In this document: in pieces, positions 8,102-15,147 of the stretch
How positions within the stretch are numbered: position 1 is the stretch's first letter
Layout of the letters: each line of letters starts with the position of its first letter
NCBI GenBank assembly: GCA_003576915.1
Contig: QEVF01000012.1
Span: 1 to 37,898 of the forward strand
Direction of reading: 5' to 3'
DNA: 37,898 bases
DNA from: Planctomycetota bacterium
Lineage (GTDB): Bacteria > Planctomycetota > UBA8742 > UBA2392
Notes under the pieces: model-generated
What the model was told of the DNA's origin: nothing
The model's database searches: none
What the model saw: only the letters and a program-made list of their open reading frames with translations
Program-made: the position numbers and the translations under genes

Positions 8102-8500
8102 CTAGCGATTACGGCGGCCCCTGTCGCGACCCTGACGTTCGGGCTTACCCTTGCGGCCCTTCTTGCCCTCGTCGCGGTGCTTTTTTCCGGGCTTGCCCTT
8201 ATGGCCCTTCTTGCCCTCGCCGCGGTGCTTTTTGCCGGGTTTGCCTTTGTGGCCCTTCTTGCCTTCGCCGCGGTGCTTCTTGTCCTGCTGGCCACGGTGC
8301 TTGCGCGCATCTTTGCCCGCGTGCTTGCGACCGTCACGCTGGGCCTGCTTCTTCTCCGTGCCGGAGGGCCCGCGGCGGTCCTTTCCGGGCTTGGCGATCG
8401 TTTCCGCACATGGTTCAGGTGCCAGCGGCCCCGGGCCTTGTGCAAAAATGGGGGCGCAGAAAAGCAGGAGCGTCCCGAGGATGACTGCGATGCTCTTCAT
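8102..8500 (-). CDS. Secreted, very basic Lys/Gly/His-rich tandem-repeat protein
   Basis: 132 residues. A signal peptide (MKSIAVILGTLLLFCAPIFAQ) is followed by a short Pro/Glu linker and then a very basic low-complexity region. Three copies of a 16-residue unit of the form KKHRGEGKKGHKGKPG occupy about residues 67-114, and the third is degenerate (HRDEG, GRKGKPE). The His, Lys and Gly content suggests binding of polyanions (nucleic acid, LPS, polysaccharide) or metal, but no family was recognised. The signal peptide closely parallels that of the neighbouring gene at 8550-9002. Terminators lie on both sides, so it is probably transcribed on its own. No obvious promoter was picked out in the short upstream gap. 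Confidence 0.65.
   Translation of the reverse strand: MKSIAVILGTLLLFCAPIFAQGPGPLAPEPCAETIAKPGKDRRGPSGTEKKQAQRDGRKHAGKDARKHRGQQDKKHRGEGKKGHKGKPGKKHRGEGKKGHKGKPGKKHRDEGKKGRKGKPERQGRDRGRRNR
8157..8300 (-). repeat. Three 48-bp in-frame tandem repeats
   Basis: Units at 8157-8204, 8205-8252 and 8253-8300 keep an exact 48-bp period and begin with CCCTTCTTGCC on the plus strand. They encode the 16-residue Lys/Gly/His repeat. The differences between units are mostly silent or conservative, with the last unit's end diverging. Confidence 0.85.
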
Positions 8501-8523
8501 GATGTTCTCCGTTCAAGTTCCGC

Positions 8524-8543
8524 AAAAAGTGGGCCGGCGGCCC
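8524..8543 (-). terminator. Rho-independent terminator after the coiled-coil protein gene
   Basis: Minus-strand stem GGGCC-GCC-GGCCC (plus 8531-8543) is followed by ACTTTTTG. It begins 6 bases after the stop of the gene ending at 8550 and separates it from the next gene. Confidence 0.75.
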
Positions 8544-8549
8544 GGGACG

Positions 8550-9002
8550 CTACTTGCGCTCTTCGCGCTTCTTCCTGAATTCTTCGCGCAGGCGCTCGAT
8601 CTCGGCCTTGCGCTCTTCCGGCGACATGTTCTTGAGGCGCTCGCGCAGCTCCGCCATCTTCTTGCGGGCTTCCTCGGCGCGCTCCTTGATCCGGGCCTTG
8701 GCGGCCTCCCGCTCCTCGGGAGTCAGGGACTCCCACTTCTGCTTCATCTCCTCCGCCTTCGCTTTCATCTCCTCACGGCGGGCCTTGAGCCTTTCCTTGA
8801 GCGCCTCTCTCTGCTCGGGCGTCATCTCGCGCCACACCTCCCGCAGCGCCCGGCGCATGTGCCGCATGCCGCGCCGTCCTTCGCGACCTTCCCGAGCACC
8901 CGGCTCGCCCTTGGGGGCCTCGCCGCGCGGCTGTGTTTCCTGCGCGAAGACCGGCGTGCCGAGCGCGCCGCACAGTGCCAGAATCAGAATGAGTGCTTTC
9001 AT
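8550..9002 (-). CDS. Periplasmic charged helical protein with LTPEER repeats (Spy/CpxP-like)
   Basis: 150 residues. The signal peptide MKALILILALCGALGTPVFAQ is followed by a Gly/Arg/Glu linker and a long charged, helical region. Three helix-capping motifs recur at roughly 20-30 residue spacing: MTPEQREAL, LTPEEREAA and MSPEERKAE. LTxxQ-type motifs of this kind occur in Spy/CpxP periplasmic chaperones and in heavy-metal-resistance-like (EcfRseC/DUF3106-type) proteins, so an envelope-stress or zinc-resistance-associated role is possible; the assignment is weak. ATG at 9002 is chosen for the signal peptide and GGGAGC upstream; a longer frame opening at 9311 would cross a terminator and another gene. 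Confidence 0.7.
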   Translation of the reverse strand: MKALILILALCGALGTPVFAQETQPRGEAPKGEPGAREGREGRRGMRHMRRALREVWREMTPEQREALKERLKARREEMKAKAEEMKQKWESLTPEEREAAKARIKERAEEARKKMAELRERLKNMSPEERKAEIERLREEFRKKREERK

Positions 9003-9030
9003 GGTTTCGCTCCCGCTTGTCCCCTGCCCA

Positions 9031-9065
9031 CAAACAAAGAAACCCCGCGTCACGCGCGAGGTTTC
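9031..9065 (-). terminator. Rho-independent terminator after the DUF4410-like lipoprotein gene
   Basis: On the minus strand, GAAACCTCGCGCG pairs with CGCGGGGTTTC (9039-9049 with 9053-9065; one bulge), followed by TTTGTTTG. It lies between the stop at 9100 and the next start at 9002. Confidence 0.8.
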
Positions 9066-9099
9066 GCGAAACCCAGCAAAAGCATAGGTGCTCGGGCCC

Positions 9100-9618
9100 C
9101 TAGCCGGCGTCCATGATTTCCGCCACTTCGCGCGCGATGTTCTGGAGGCCCACCCTGAAGCGTCCCCAGGAGTCCTTGCCCTCCATGCCCGCGTTGCGGC
9201 TGTTGCCCTCAAGCTTCCCCTTGTAGAGCACGCGTCCGCTCTTGATGTCCGTAAGCGTGACTTCCGCCGAGATGGTTCCGCTGCTACCCCATCCGCCGCG
9301 ATCGGCCGCAAACACGTTGCATTCCACGCGCACGCCTTCCGTCGGCTTGTCGTCCAGCTTGAGGATGTCCACCTGCTTGCGCGACTCCTCCTTCAATTCC
9401 TGGCGAAAAGCGTCGGAAAGGACTTTGCGTTCTTTCTCCCATTCCTCGCCCGTGACTTCCCAGTCGGCGGGTGGCTTCCAGCTGAAGCTCACCGGCGCCA
9501 CTTTGAAGACCTTGGCAGATGCCAGCGCGGGGTCGGGCGGCGTCTGCTCCAGCGCGCGGCTGTAGCCGGTGCAGCCGCCCAGGACCAGTATCAGACTCAG
9601 CAGGAGAATCACTCGCAT
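9100..9618 (-). CDS. Lipoprotein of unknown function (DUF4410/DUF4136-like)
   Basis: 172 residues. The signal peptide ends in lipobox LGGC (Cys16), so the mature protein is probably lipidated and anchored to the outer membrane. The body has a short strand-rich domain with KVFKVAPVSF, a helix FRQELKEESRKQV, and strands ISAEVTLTDIKSGRVLYKGKLEG. This layout is like small DUF4410/DUF4136 lipoproteins that share the fold of penicillin-binding-protein activator LpoB; that similarity is by eye only. RBS GAGGGAGC precedes the ATG. It has its own terminator and lies 81 bp downstream of tatD on the same strand. Confidence 0.7.
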   Translation of the reverse strand: MRVILLLSLILVLGGCTGYSRALEQTPPDPALASAKVFKVAPVSFSWKPPADWEVTGEEWEKERKVLSDAFRQELKEESRKQVDILKLDDKPTEGVRVECNVFAADRGGWGSSGTISAEVTLTDIKSGRVLYKGKLEGNSRNAGMEGKDSWGRFRVGLQNIAREVAEIMDAG

Positions 9619-9699
9619 GGCCTTGCTCCCTCTTGTTGGAGCCGCGTTGCGCAGACCCCGGGGGCCGTGGCGTCGCGGCGGGCTTCAAGCTCCGGTGCG

Positions 9700-10470
9700 T
9701 CACTCCAGGCCCAGCATGCGCGCCGCGTTGGCCGACGTGCGCCGGGCCACCTCTTCCAGCGGAAGGCCCCAAAGATCGGCGAGGCACTGCGCCGTCAGGC
9801 GCGTGTATGCCGGTTCGTTGCGCTTGCCGCGGTGCGGCATGGGCGCGAGGAACGGGCAGTCGGTTTCAAGCACGACATCGTCGGGCGTCAGGGCCCGGGC
9901 CGCCTCGCGCAGCGACTGGGCGTTCTTGAACGTCACCTGGCCGGCGAAGCTGACCAGGAATCCGAGTTCGCGCCAGCGCCTGGCCTCGAGGGCGCCGTCG
10001 CTGAAACAGTGGGCAAATCCTCTGTAGCCGCCGGGACAGACGCGGGTAATGACGCGCTCGACGTGGCGGAAGGCTTCGCGGCTGTGGATGCACACGGGTT
10101 TGTTCAGGGCCACGGCCAGTTCAAGCTGGCGCTCAAACGCCCGTTCCTGAACCTCAAGGGGCACGCCGGCCTTGACGGTGTCTATGCCCATCTCGCCCAT
10201 GAGCACGCACTGCGGCTCGCGAAGCAGCGCCTCGAACTCGGCCAGGCAGGAGTCGTCCAGCAGCGCGGCATCGTAGGGGTGGCAACCCACGCTGGCGTAG
10301 ACTTGGCCGGGGTACTTTCGCGCCAGCTCCAGCGCCTCGCGCCCGCCCTGGGGCTGCATGCCGATGCAGATGATCTTCTCGACGCCTGCGGCCCTGGCGC
10401 GGGCGAGCATGTCTTCGCGATCCGCATCAAAGGAGTCGAAGTTGATGTGGGCGTGGGTGTCCATCAGCAT
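9700..10470 (-). CDS. tatD: TatD family metal-dependent hydrolase (3'-5' DNase)
   Basis: 256 residues, typical for TatD. Metal ligands are seen in order: DTHAHINF (HxH near the start), the Glu in MGEMGID, His in CIHSREA, HCFSDG, and ETDCPFLAP. The enzyme is a TIM-barrel nuclease of the amidohydrolase superfamily implicated in repair of oxidised DNA and turnover of tRNA or nucleotides in the cytoplasm. The start at 10470 (MLMDTHAH) follows the common MLIDTHAH pattern; ATG at 10464 has better spacing from the upstream GGGGG and is nearly equally likely, while the far upstream ATG at 10539 is not. Divergent from the gene at 10568. Confidence 0.9.
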   Translation of the reverse strand: MLMDTHAHINFDSFDADREDMLARARAAGVEKIICIGMQPQGGREALELARKYPGQVYASVGCHPYDAALLDDSCLAEFEALLREPQCVLMGEMGIDTVKAGVPLEVQERAFERQLELAVALNKPVCIHSREAFRHVERVITRVCPGGYRGFAHCFSDGALEARRWRELGFLVSFAGQVTFKNAQSLREAARALTPDDVVLETDCPFLAPMPHRGKRNEPAYTRLTAQCLADLWGLPLEEVARRTSANAARMLGLE

Positions 10471-10567
10471 GCCCCCAAGCATGCCAGCAAAGGGGCCCCA
10501 AGGCCAGCTTGGCGCGGCCCTGAGCTTCGGCACTCGCAATTGCCTTGCAGCGTCCTATCCTTGGGTC

Positions 10568-11299
10568 ATGGCCCGTGCCGTCCTGCTTGCGTTGATGCTG
10601 GCGCCCGCGCTGGGCGCGGCCTCGCTGCCGGAGTTTGACCTGGCAAGGGCCATGCCCTGGCGGCCGGCGCTGTTTGCGCAAGCTCGCGACACGCGGGGCT
10701 ATCCCCATCCCGGCAATCCGCGCGGCGAGCCGCTGCCGGGGCGTCCTGCCATGCCGGGCCCCGGCCGCGACCCAAAGGCCAAGCCCGCTCCCGAACCGGA
10801 AAGTGCCAGGGTCGAAGTGCGGGAGGACCGCCGCGAGATCCGGGGCTGGTTTGGCCGGGGATTTGGGATTTCTGTTTACGGCGGGCTCTACCCCATCTTG
10901 CTGGGCGCGGGGGCTGGCCTTGAGCTGGCCATGCCGGTCCATGAGCAGGTGAGCCTCGTGGCGCGGGCCTCGCTTGCGGCAAGCCTTCAGTTCGAGGGCC
11001 AGATCTACGATTTTGGCGCGCGGGTCTACTTCGACCGGCGCGCGAATTTCTCATGGTACACGGACCTCACCTTTCGAGTCGCCTATGGCCGCGCCCTGGA
11101 CACCTGGGGCAGCACACTGGACGAACCGGTGCGCACCTGGGGGCTGGGCGGCAATGCCGGCGCGGGCTTCGAGATCGGCAGCCGCCGCGTGCGGTTTTTT
11201 CTCGAGCTGACGATCAACGCGGTGGACTTTTTTGACGTCCGTGACGACCTGCTGCTGCACTGGGGCAGCAATTTCGGCCTGCGCCTCTACATAGGCTGA
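10568..11299 (+). CDS. Secreted protein, probable small outer-membrane beta-barrel
   Basis: 243 residues. A signal peptide (MARAVLLALMLAPALGAAS) precedes a Pro-rich linker (GEPLPGRPAMPGPGRDPKAKP, residues about 55-75). From about residue 100 there are alternating hydrophobic and polar strands rich in Gly and aromatics (GISVYGGLYPIL, ISWYTDLTFRVAYGRAL-like segments, GWGL/GNAGAGFEIG, VRFFLELTINAVDFF), ending in NFGLRLYIG. That pattern suggests an eight-stranded membrane barrel, although the last residue is Gly rather than the usual Phe. No specific family was recognised. ATG at 10568 is chosen for the signal peptide; the longer frame from 10358 lies antisense to tatD. Confidence 0.6.
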   Translation: MARAVLLALMLAPALGAASLPEFDLARAMPWRPALFAQARDTRGYPHPGNPRGEPLPGRPAMPGPGRDPKAKPAPEPESARVEVREDRREIRGWFGRGFGISVYGGLYPILLGAGAGLELAMPVHEQVSLVARASLAASLQFEGQIYDFGARVYFDRRANFSWYTDLTFRVAYGRALDTWGSTLDEPVRTWGLGGNAGAGFEIGSRRVRFFLELTINAVDFFDVRDDLLLHWGSNFGLRLYIG

Positions 11300-11302
11300 C
11301 GG

Positions 11303-11331
11303 CAAACGCTTGCACCGCAAGGGCGCAAGCG
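11303..11331 (-). terminator. Hairpin downstream of the nod-like gene
   Basis: Perfect stem CGCTTGC (11307-11313) with GCAAGCG (11325-11331), followed on the minus strand by TTTGCC. It starts 20 bases beyond the stop at 11352. The T-run is short, so the terminator call is moderate. Confidence 0.55.
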
Positions 11332-11351
11332 CCTGCCCCCGCCTGGAAGGA

Positions 11352-13700
11352 TCACTTGCGCAGTGCGGGCTGCAGGTCCAGGGGCGACGGCGCCGCCGGT
11401 TCATGTTCGATGCCGCCGGCGATCTCGTCGTAGATGGGCCGCTGCTCCGGCAGCTTCTCGACCGCCTCCTTGAGCGAGCCCATGCGGCTGAGCGCGAACC
11501 AGGCCAAAGGCGTCACCCCGCCGAGGAAGAACATCACGCCGCCGACGGCGCGCATCCACGTAAGGGTCTGAAACGTGCTGCCTTCAATGAAGGCCTGGCT
11601 GCGCGCATACACCATGCCGCCCTCCAGCACGGCCATGAACTGCAGGATTCCCGCCGGCAGCGTGTCCAGCACCACCATCAGGGCCAGGCCGATGTTCAAA
11701 GACCAGAATGACACGCGCACCAGCGGCGCATTCCAGCGCTCGGCCCTGATCATCAGGCGGCCGCAGAACAGCACGGCAGCGATCGAGAGGTTGCCGTAAA
11801 CGCCCATGAGCGCGGCATGGCCGTGATTCACGGTGAGATAGGTGCCGTGTTCGTAGTAGTTGACGATGGGCAGGTTGATGATGAAACCGAACACGCCCGC
11901 GCCCATGAAGTTCCAGAAATTCACTGCCATGAGGAAGAGGAAGGCCTCGCTCAGGCCGAACTGCGCCAGGCCGCCCTTTTCTCCGCTTTCGCGCAGGGCG
12001 CTGCCGGGCAGGTTGCGGAACTTCCAGGCCTCCAGCGTCAGCAGAATCAGCGGGATGACCTGCATGGTGGAGAATACCGAGCCGATGGCCAGCATGGGCT
12101 CGGGCTTGGCGTTCCAATAGAAGTTGTGCGAGATACCCAGAAGGCCCGAGCCCAGAAAGAGAATGGTGGCAATGAACACCACGCGGTTGGCGGAATCGCG
12201 CGAGATCAGGCCCATCATGACCATGAAGTAGGCGATGATCACGGTGGTGAACACTTCAAAGAAGCACTCCGCCCACATGTGGATCACGCACCAGCGCCAG
12301 AAGTCGGCGATCACGAAGTTGGTGCGCGCCCCGGCAACAAAGCCGCTGCCGAAAAGCAGGGTGATCGTCAAGACGGCATACAGCATCCAGTTGGGCAGGG
12401 CAAAGGGCGAAGCCGCGCGCAGGGCCGGCCTGAGCCCGCGGAACATGATCAGGCACCACAGGCCCAGGGCGCCGAACAGTATCCACTGGAAGAGCTTGCC
12501 CAGCTCGACGAACTCCCAGCCCTGATTGCCCAGCCAGCGCCACCACTCGCCTAGCAGGCCGTGGGGGCCCAGGGCGCCGCCCACGAGCACGCCTGCCACC
12601 ACCGTGGCCAGCAGGGCAAACAGCAGGTTGATCAGCCGAACCTGGCCCTTGGGCTCCAGGGGCGAGATACGGGTCAGCAGAAAAAGGGAGCCCGCAATCC
12701 AGCAGGTCGCGATCCAGAGCACGGCCAGTTGCACGTGCCAGCTACGTGTGATGGTGATGGGCAGCACGCGCGAGAAGTCGTAGCCGAAAAAGGTCGTAAA
12801 CCCCACGAAGTCATGCACCGTGAAGATGCCCGCGACGATCTGGAGGAAGAACAGCAGCATGGCCACGGCGAAGAACTTGTAGGTTGCCCGCTGCGTGGCG
12901 GTGATCGCCTGGCTGTTGGCGCGCTCGTGGGTGGCCACGGGATCGCAGGTGTTGGGTTGCCAGCTTGCAGCCTGGCCCATGCGACCATGAACGTAGAGCA
13001 CCAGACCGAACACGAAGATCAGGGCAAAGGTGCCCATCACGCTCCAGAACACGGTGCCTGCAGTGGGCCGGTTGCCGGCCAGCTCATCATAGGGCCAGTT
13101 GTGCGTGTAACTGGAATTGCCGCCCGGGCGCTCGGCGCCGCATACCCAGGCGCCCCAGAAGAAGAAGGCCGCAAGCTGTTTGAGCTCGGCCTCGTTCGTG
13201 ATGTAGCCCGCGGGCTTGAAGCTCTCCGGACCCTGCTGCGTGAACTTGGCGACGTAGAACTTCTCGATGTCGGCATAGGCCTTGGCCTGCGCGGCATTGA
13301 GCGTCACGGACTTCGTGGCGCTGTCGTAGGCGTTCTCCTTGATCTCGCGTTGCACGCGCGGACCGATGCCCTCGCCCTTGAAGTCAGCGCCGGCCTTGAG
13401 CTCGGAGTCGTAGTGCGCCTTCATCGAGAGCGCGACCTGGCGCAGGGCTTCGGCCGTGAAATCCGGGCCGCGGGCGCCGCCGTCTCCGAACATGGTGCCG
13501 TACTGCATCAGCGCGTACTTCTGGAATACGGCCTGGCCGTCGAGGATGGTTTCGCGCGAGGCCAGAACCCGGCCCGTGGAGTCCTTGAAATCGGGTATGG
13601 GCGGGGCGTCGTCGTAGGTCTTCACGCCCATGTACATCATGCCCGCCGCGCCCAGCACCACGACCACGAGCAGGTACTTCCACCAGTCTTTGGGATGCAT
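11352..13700 (-). CDS. nod: Putative nitric oxide dismutase (Nod), qNOR family of heme-copper oxidases
   Basis: 782 residues, the length of quinol-dependent NO reductases. An N-terminal helix (about 8-26) precedes a periplasmic domain (about 30-210) with GQAVFQKYALMQYGTMFGDGG, then about a dozen membrane helices. Ligands seen: His322 (SWHVQL) and His628 for low-spin heme b, His626 (NHGHAALMG) for the high-spin heme, His474 and Glu478 (IHMWAECF) at FeB. Two key positions differ from NO reductases: the normal His-His pair reads His525-Asn526 (ISHNFYWNAKP), and the conserved Glu of FSALE reads Gln547 (FSTMQVIPL). As I recall, these changes mark NO dismutases, proposed to convert 2 NO to N2 and O2 without quinol. 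It belongs to the inner membrane. AGGAG precedes the ATG. No clear promoter was found in the 120-bp gap upstream. It is probably not an ordinary qNOR. Confidence 0.8.
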   Translation of the reverse strand: MHPKDWWKYLLVVVVLGAAGMMYMGVKTYDDAPPIPDFKDSTGRVLASRETILDGQAVFQKYALMQYGTMFGDGGARGPDFTAEALRQVALSMKAHYDSELKAGADFKGEGIGPRVQREIKENAYDSATKSVTLNAAQAKAYADIEKFYVAKFTQQGPESFKPAGYITNEAELKQLAAFFFWGAWVCGAERPGGNSSYTHNWPYDELAGNRPTAGTVFWSVMGTFALIFVFGLVLYVHGRMGQAASWQPNTCDPVATHERANSQAITATQRATYKFFAVAMLLFFLQIVAGIFTVHDFVGFTTFFGYDFSRVLPITITRSWHVQLAVLWIATCWIAGSLFLLTRISPLEPKGQVRLINLLFALLATVVAGVLVGGALGPHGLLGEWWRWLGNQGWEFVELGKLFQWILFGALGLWCLIMFRGLRPALRAASPFALPNWMLYAVLTITLLFGSGFVAGARTNFVIADFWRWCVIHMWAECFFEVFTTVIIAYFMVMMGLISRDSANRVVFIATILFLGSGLLGISHNFYWNAKPEPMLAIGSVFSTMQVIPLILLTLEAWKFRNLPGSALRESGEKGGLAQFGLSEAFLFLMAVNFWNFMGAGVFGFIINLPIVNYYEHGTYLTVNHGHAALMGVYGNLSIAAVLFCGRLMIRAERWNAPLVRVSFWSLNIGLALMVVLDTLPAGILQFMAVLEGGMVYARSQAFIEGSTFQTLTWMRAVGGVMFFLGGVTPLAWFALSRMGSLKEAVEKLPEQRPIYDEIAGGIEHEPAAPSPLDLQPALRK

Positions 13701-13779
13701 GGTCGCTCCTGCGTGCCTCGTGAGAGATGGTTCGTCGAAAGCCCGACAGCGCGGTCACGCCGCCAGGCAGGTTCCTGGT

Positions 13780-13801
13780 GCCCGGCCATGAGGGGCCGGG
13801 C
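13780..13801. other. Strong hairpin between the DUF1501 gene and nod
   Basis: Perfect stem GCCCGGCC/GGCCGGGC with a 6-base loop, just after the DUF1501 stop on the minus strand. There is no T-run on either strand, so it could be a transcript-stabilising or attenuating hairpin rather than a full terminator. It would set nod levels relative to the upstream genes if they are co-transcribed. Confidence 0.5.
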
Positions 13802-13820
13802 AGTCAAACGCAGATCGTGG

Positions 13821-15122
13821 CTAAAACAGCCCCGCCACGGCTTTGGGCGTGTAGTCCGGGAAGAAGCCCTTGGGGACCTCGAACTTCATGTGCTGTGCCA
13901 ACACCGTGGCGAATACGTCGCGATAGTCGGTCGTGACGGGTAGGTCGCGCTTCTGGTAGAGGTCCTTCTCTGCCAGACCGCTCCACTGGCCGTGGACCTT
14001 GCCGCCCTTGACCTTGCCGCCCAGCAGGAACGCGCAGCCGCCGTGGCCGTGGTCCGTGCCCTCGTTGCCGTTTTCCTTGCACGTGCGGCCGAACTCGGTC
14101 ATCACATAGACCAGCGTGCTTTCCGCCCTGGGGCCGAGATCTTCAAGGAAGGCCGCCAGGTTATCGCCCAGTGTTTTGAGGCGCTGCGCCAGGGCGCCCT
14201 CGGCGCCGCCCTCATTGACGTGGTCATCCCAGCCGCCCACATCTACGCTGGCGACCTCCAGTCCCACGTTGGCGCGGATGCAGGCGGCAATGTCGCGCAT
14301 GGCCCGGCCGAACTTGTCCACGCCGAAAGTCGCGCGCTTGCCCTCGATGGGCCGCTTCAGGATCTCCTTGTAGCGCTTGAGCGTCTCGACGGTGTCTTTG
14401 CCGGTCTGCGTGACGCTGTCTTCTTCACGGCGCTCACCCATCATGTCCTTGGGGGCGTCCTTCTTTTCGCCGCTCTTCTTCTCTCCTTCCTTCTTGTCGC
14501 CGTCCTTGTAGACGTCGTCAAAGAGGTCAATGAGCTTGCCGTCGTTGAGCACCTTGTCATCGGGCACCGCCAGCACCGGATACTCGCCGCGCAGGGAGCG
14601 CGGCAGCAGGCTTTGCATGGCCACCGCGCGCAGCCTGGAAGCGTCAATACCCGCGGCCTTGTTCGTGGCGCTGAGATAGCGGTTGAGCCAGCCGTCGCGC
14701 ACCGTGCGCGAGCCCGGCGCGCCGTATTCCATGAAGTCCTGGGCGTCGAAGTGGCTGCGCGTGGTGTGCGGCGAGCCCGTGCACACGAGTGGGGCAAAGC
14801 GCGCGGCATCAAAGTGCGGTTTGAGCGCCCCCAGCGAGGGGTGCAGGCCGAACTGTTTGTCGAGCTTGATGACGGGAGCACCATCGCCGCCGGCTTCGGG
14901 GGCGATGGCGATACTGGGCCGCAATTCGTAGTAGCGGCTGTCGGCAAAGGGCACAACGATGTTCAGGGCGTCGGCGCCGCCGCGCAGGTAAATGACCACC
15001 AGGCTGCGCGTGGCCGCGGCGGCCTCCTGCGCAAAGAGTCCGCGCCATGCAAAGGAGGGAAGGGCCAGGGCGCCGACGCCGGCACCGGCCACTTTGAGGA
15101 ATGATCTGCGAGAGAAGTTCAC
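13821..15122 (-). CDS. DUF1501 family exported protein with Tat signal
   Basis: 433 residues from a GTG start; GGGGAG lies 6 nt upstream and no suitable ATG exists. It opens with the twin-arginine signal FSRRSFLKVAGAG followed by a hydrophobic stretch, so it is exported folded. DUF1501 hallmarks (alkaline-phosphatase/sulfatase-like fold) follow: YLRGGADALNIVVPF, HTTRSHFDAQDFMEYG, VDVGGWDDHVNEGG, and TEFGRT with GTDHGHGG near the C-terminus. A Lys/Glu-rich insertion (about residues 202-224) is unusual. The biochemical role of the family is not established; members nearly always travel with DUF1800 partners, here 25 bp upstream, and the pair is common in Planctomycetota and other soil or aquatic bacteria. 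Probably co-transcribed with the DUF1800 gene. Confidence 0.88.
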   Translation of the reverse strand: MNFSRRSFLKVAGAGVGALALPSFAWRGLFAQEAAAATRSLVVIYLRGGADALNIVVPFADSRYYELRPSIAIAPEAGGDGAPVIKLDKQFGLHPSLGALKPHFDAARFAPLVCTGSPHTTRSHFDAQDFMEYGAPGSRTVRDGWLNRYLSATNKAAGIDASRLRAVAMQSLLPRSLRGEYPVLAVPDDKVLNDGKLIDLFDDVYKDGDKKEGEKKSGEKKDAPKDMMGERREEDSVTQTGKDTVETLKRYKEILKRPIEGKRATFGVDKFGRAMRDIAACIRANVGLEVASVDVGGWDDHVNEGGAEGALAQRLKTLGDNLAAFLEDLGPRAESTLVYVMTEFGRTCKENGNEGTDHGHGGCAFLLGGKVKGGKVHGQWSGLAEKDLYQKRDLPVTTDYRDVFATVLAQHMKFEVPKGFFPDYTPKAVAGLF

Positions 15123-15147
15123 GTTGGCTCCCCTGTCGGGTGTTGGG

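Noticed and set aside
8157..8300. CRISPR array
   Set aside because: Units are contiguous without spacers, in frame, and encode a protein repeat.
11352..13700. Calling this an ordinary quinol NO reductase (norZ)
   Set aside because: The second FeB histidine and the conserved catalytic Glu are both changed, which would be expected to impair NO reduction; the Nod reading explains both.
13780..13801. Rho-independent terminator between DUF1501 and nod
   Set aside because: The stem is strong but no T-run follows on either strand, so it is listed only as a hairpin.
12561..13943. 460-residue plus-strand frame across the nod gene
   Set aside because: His/Gln/Gly/Glu-rich shadow opposite a strongly conserved enzyme.
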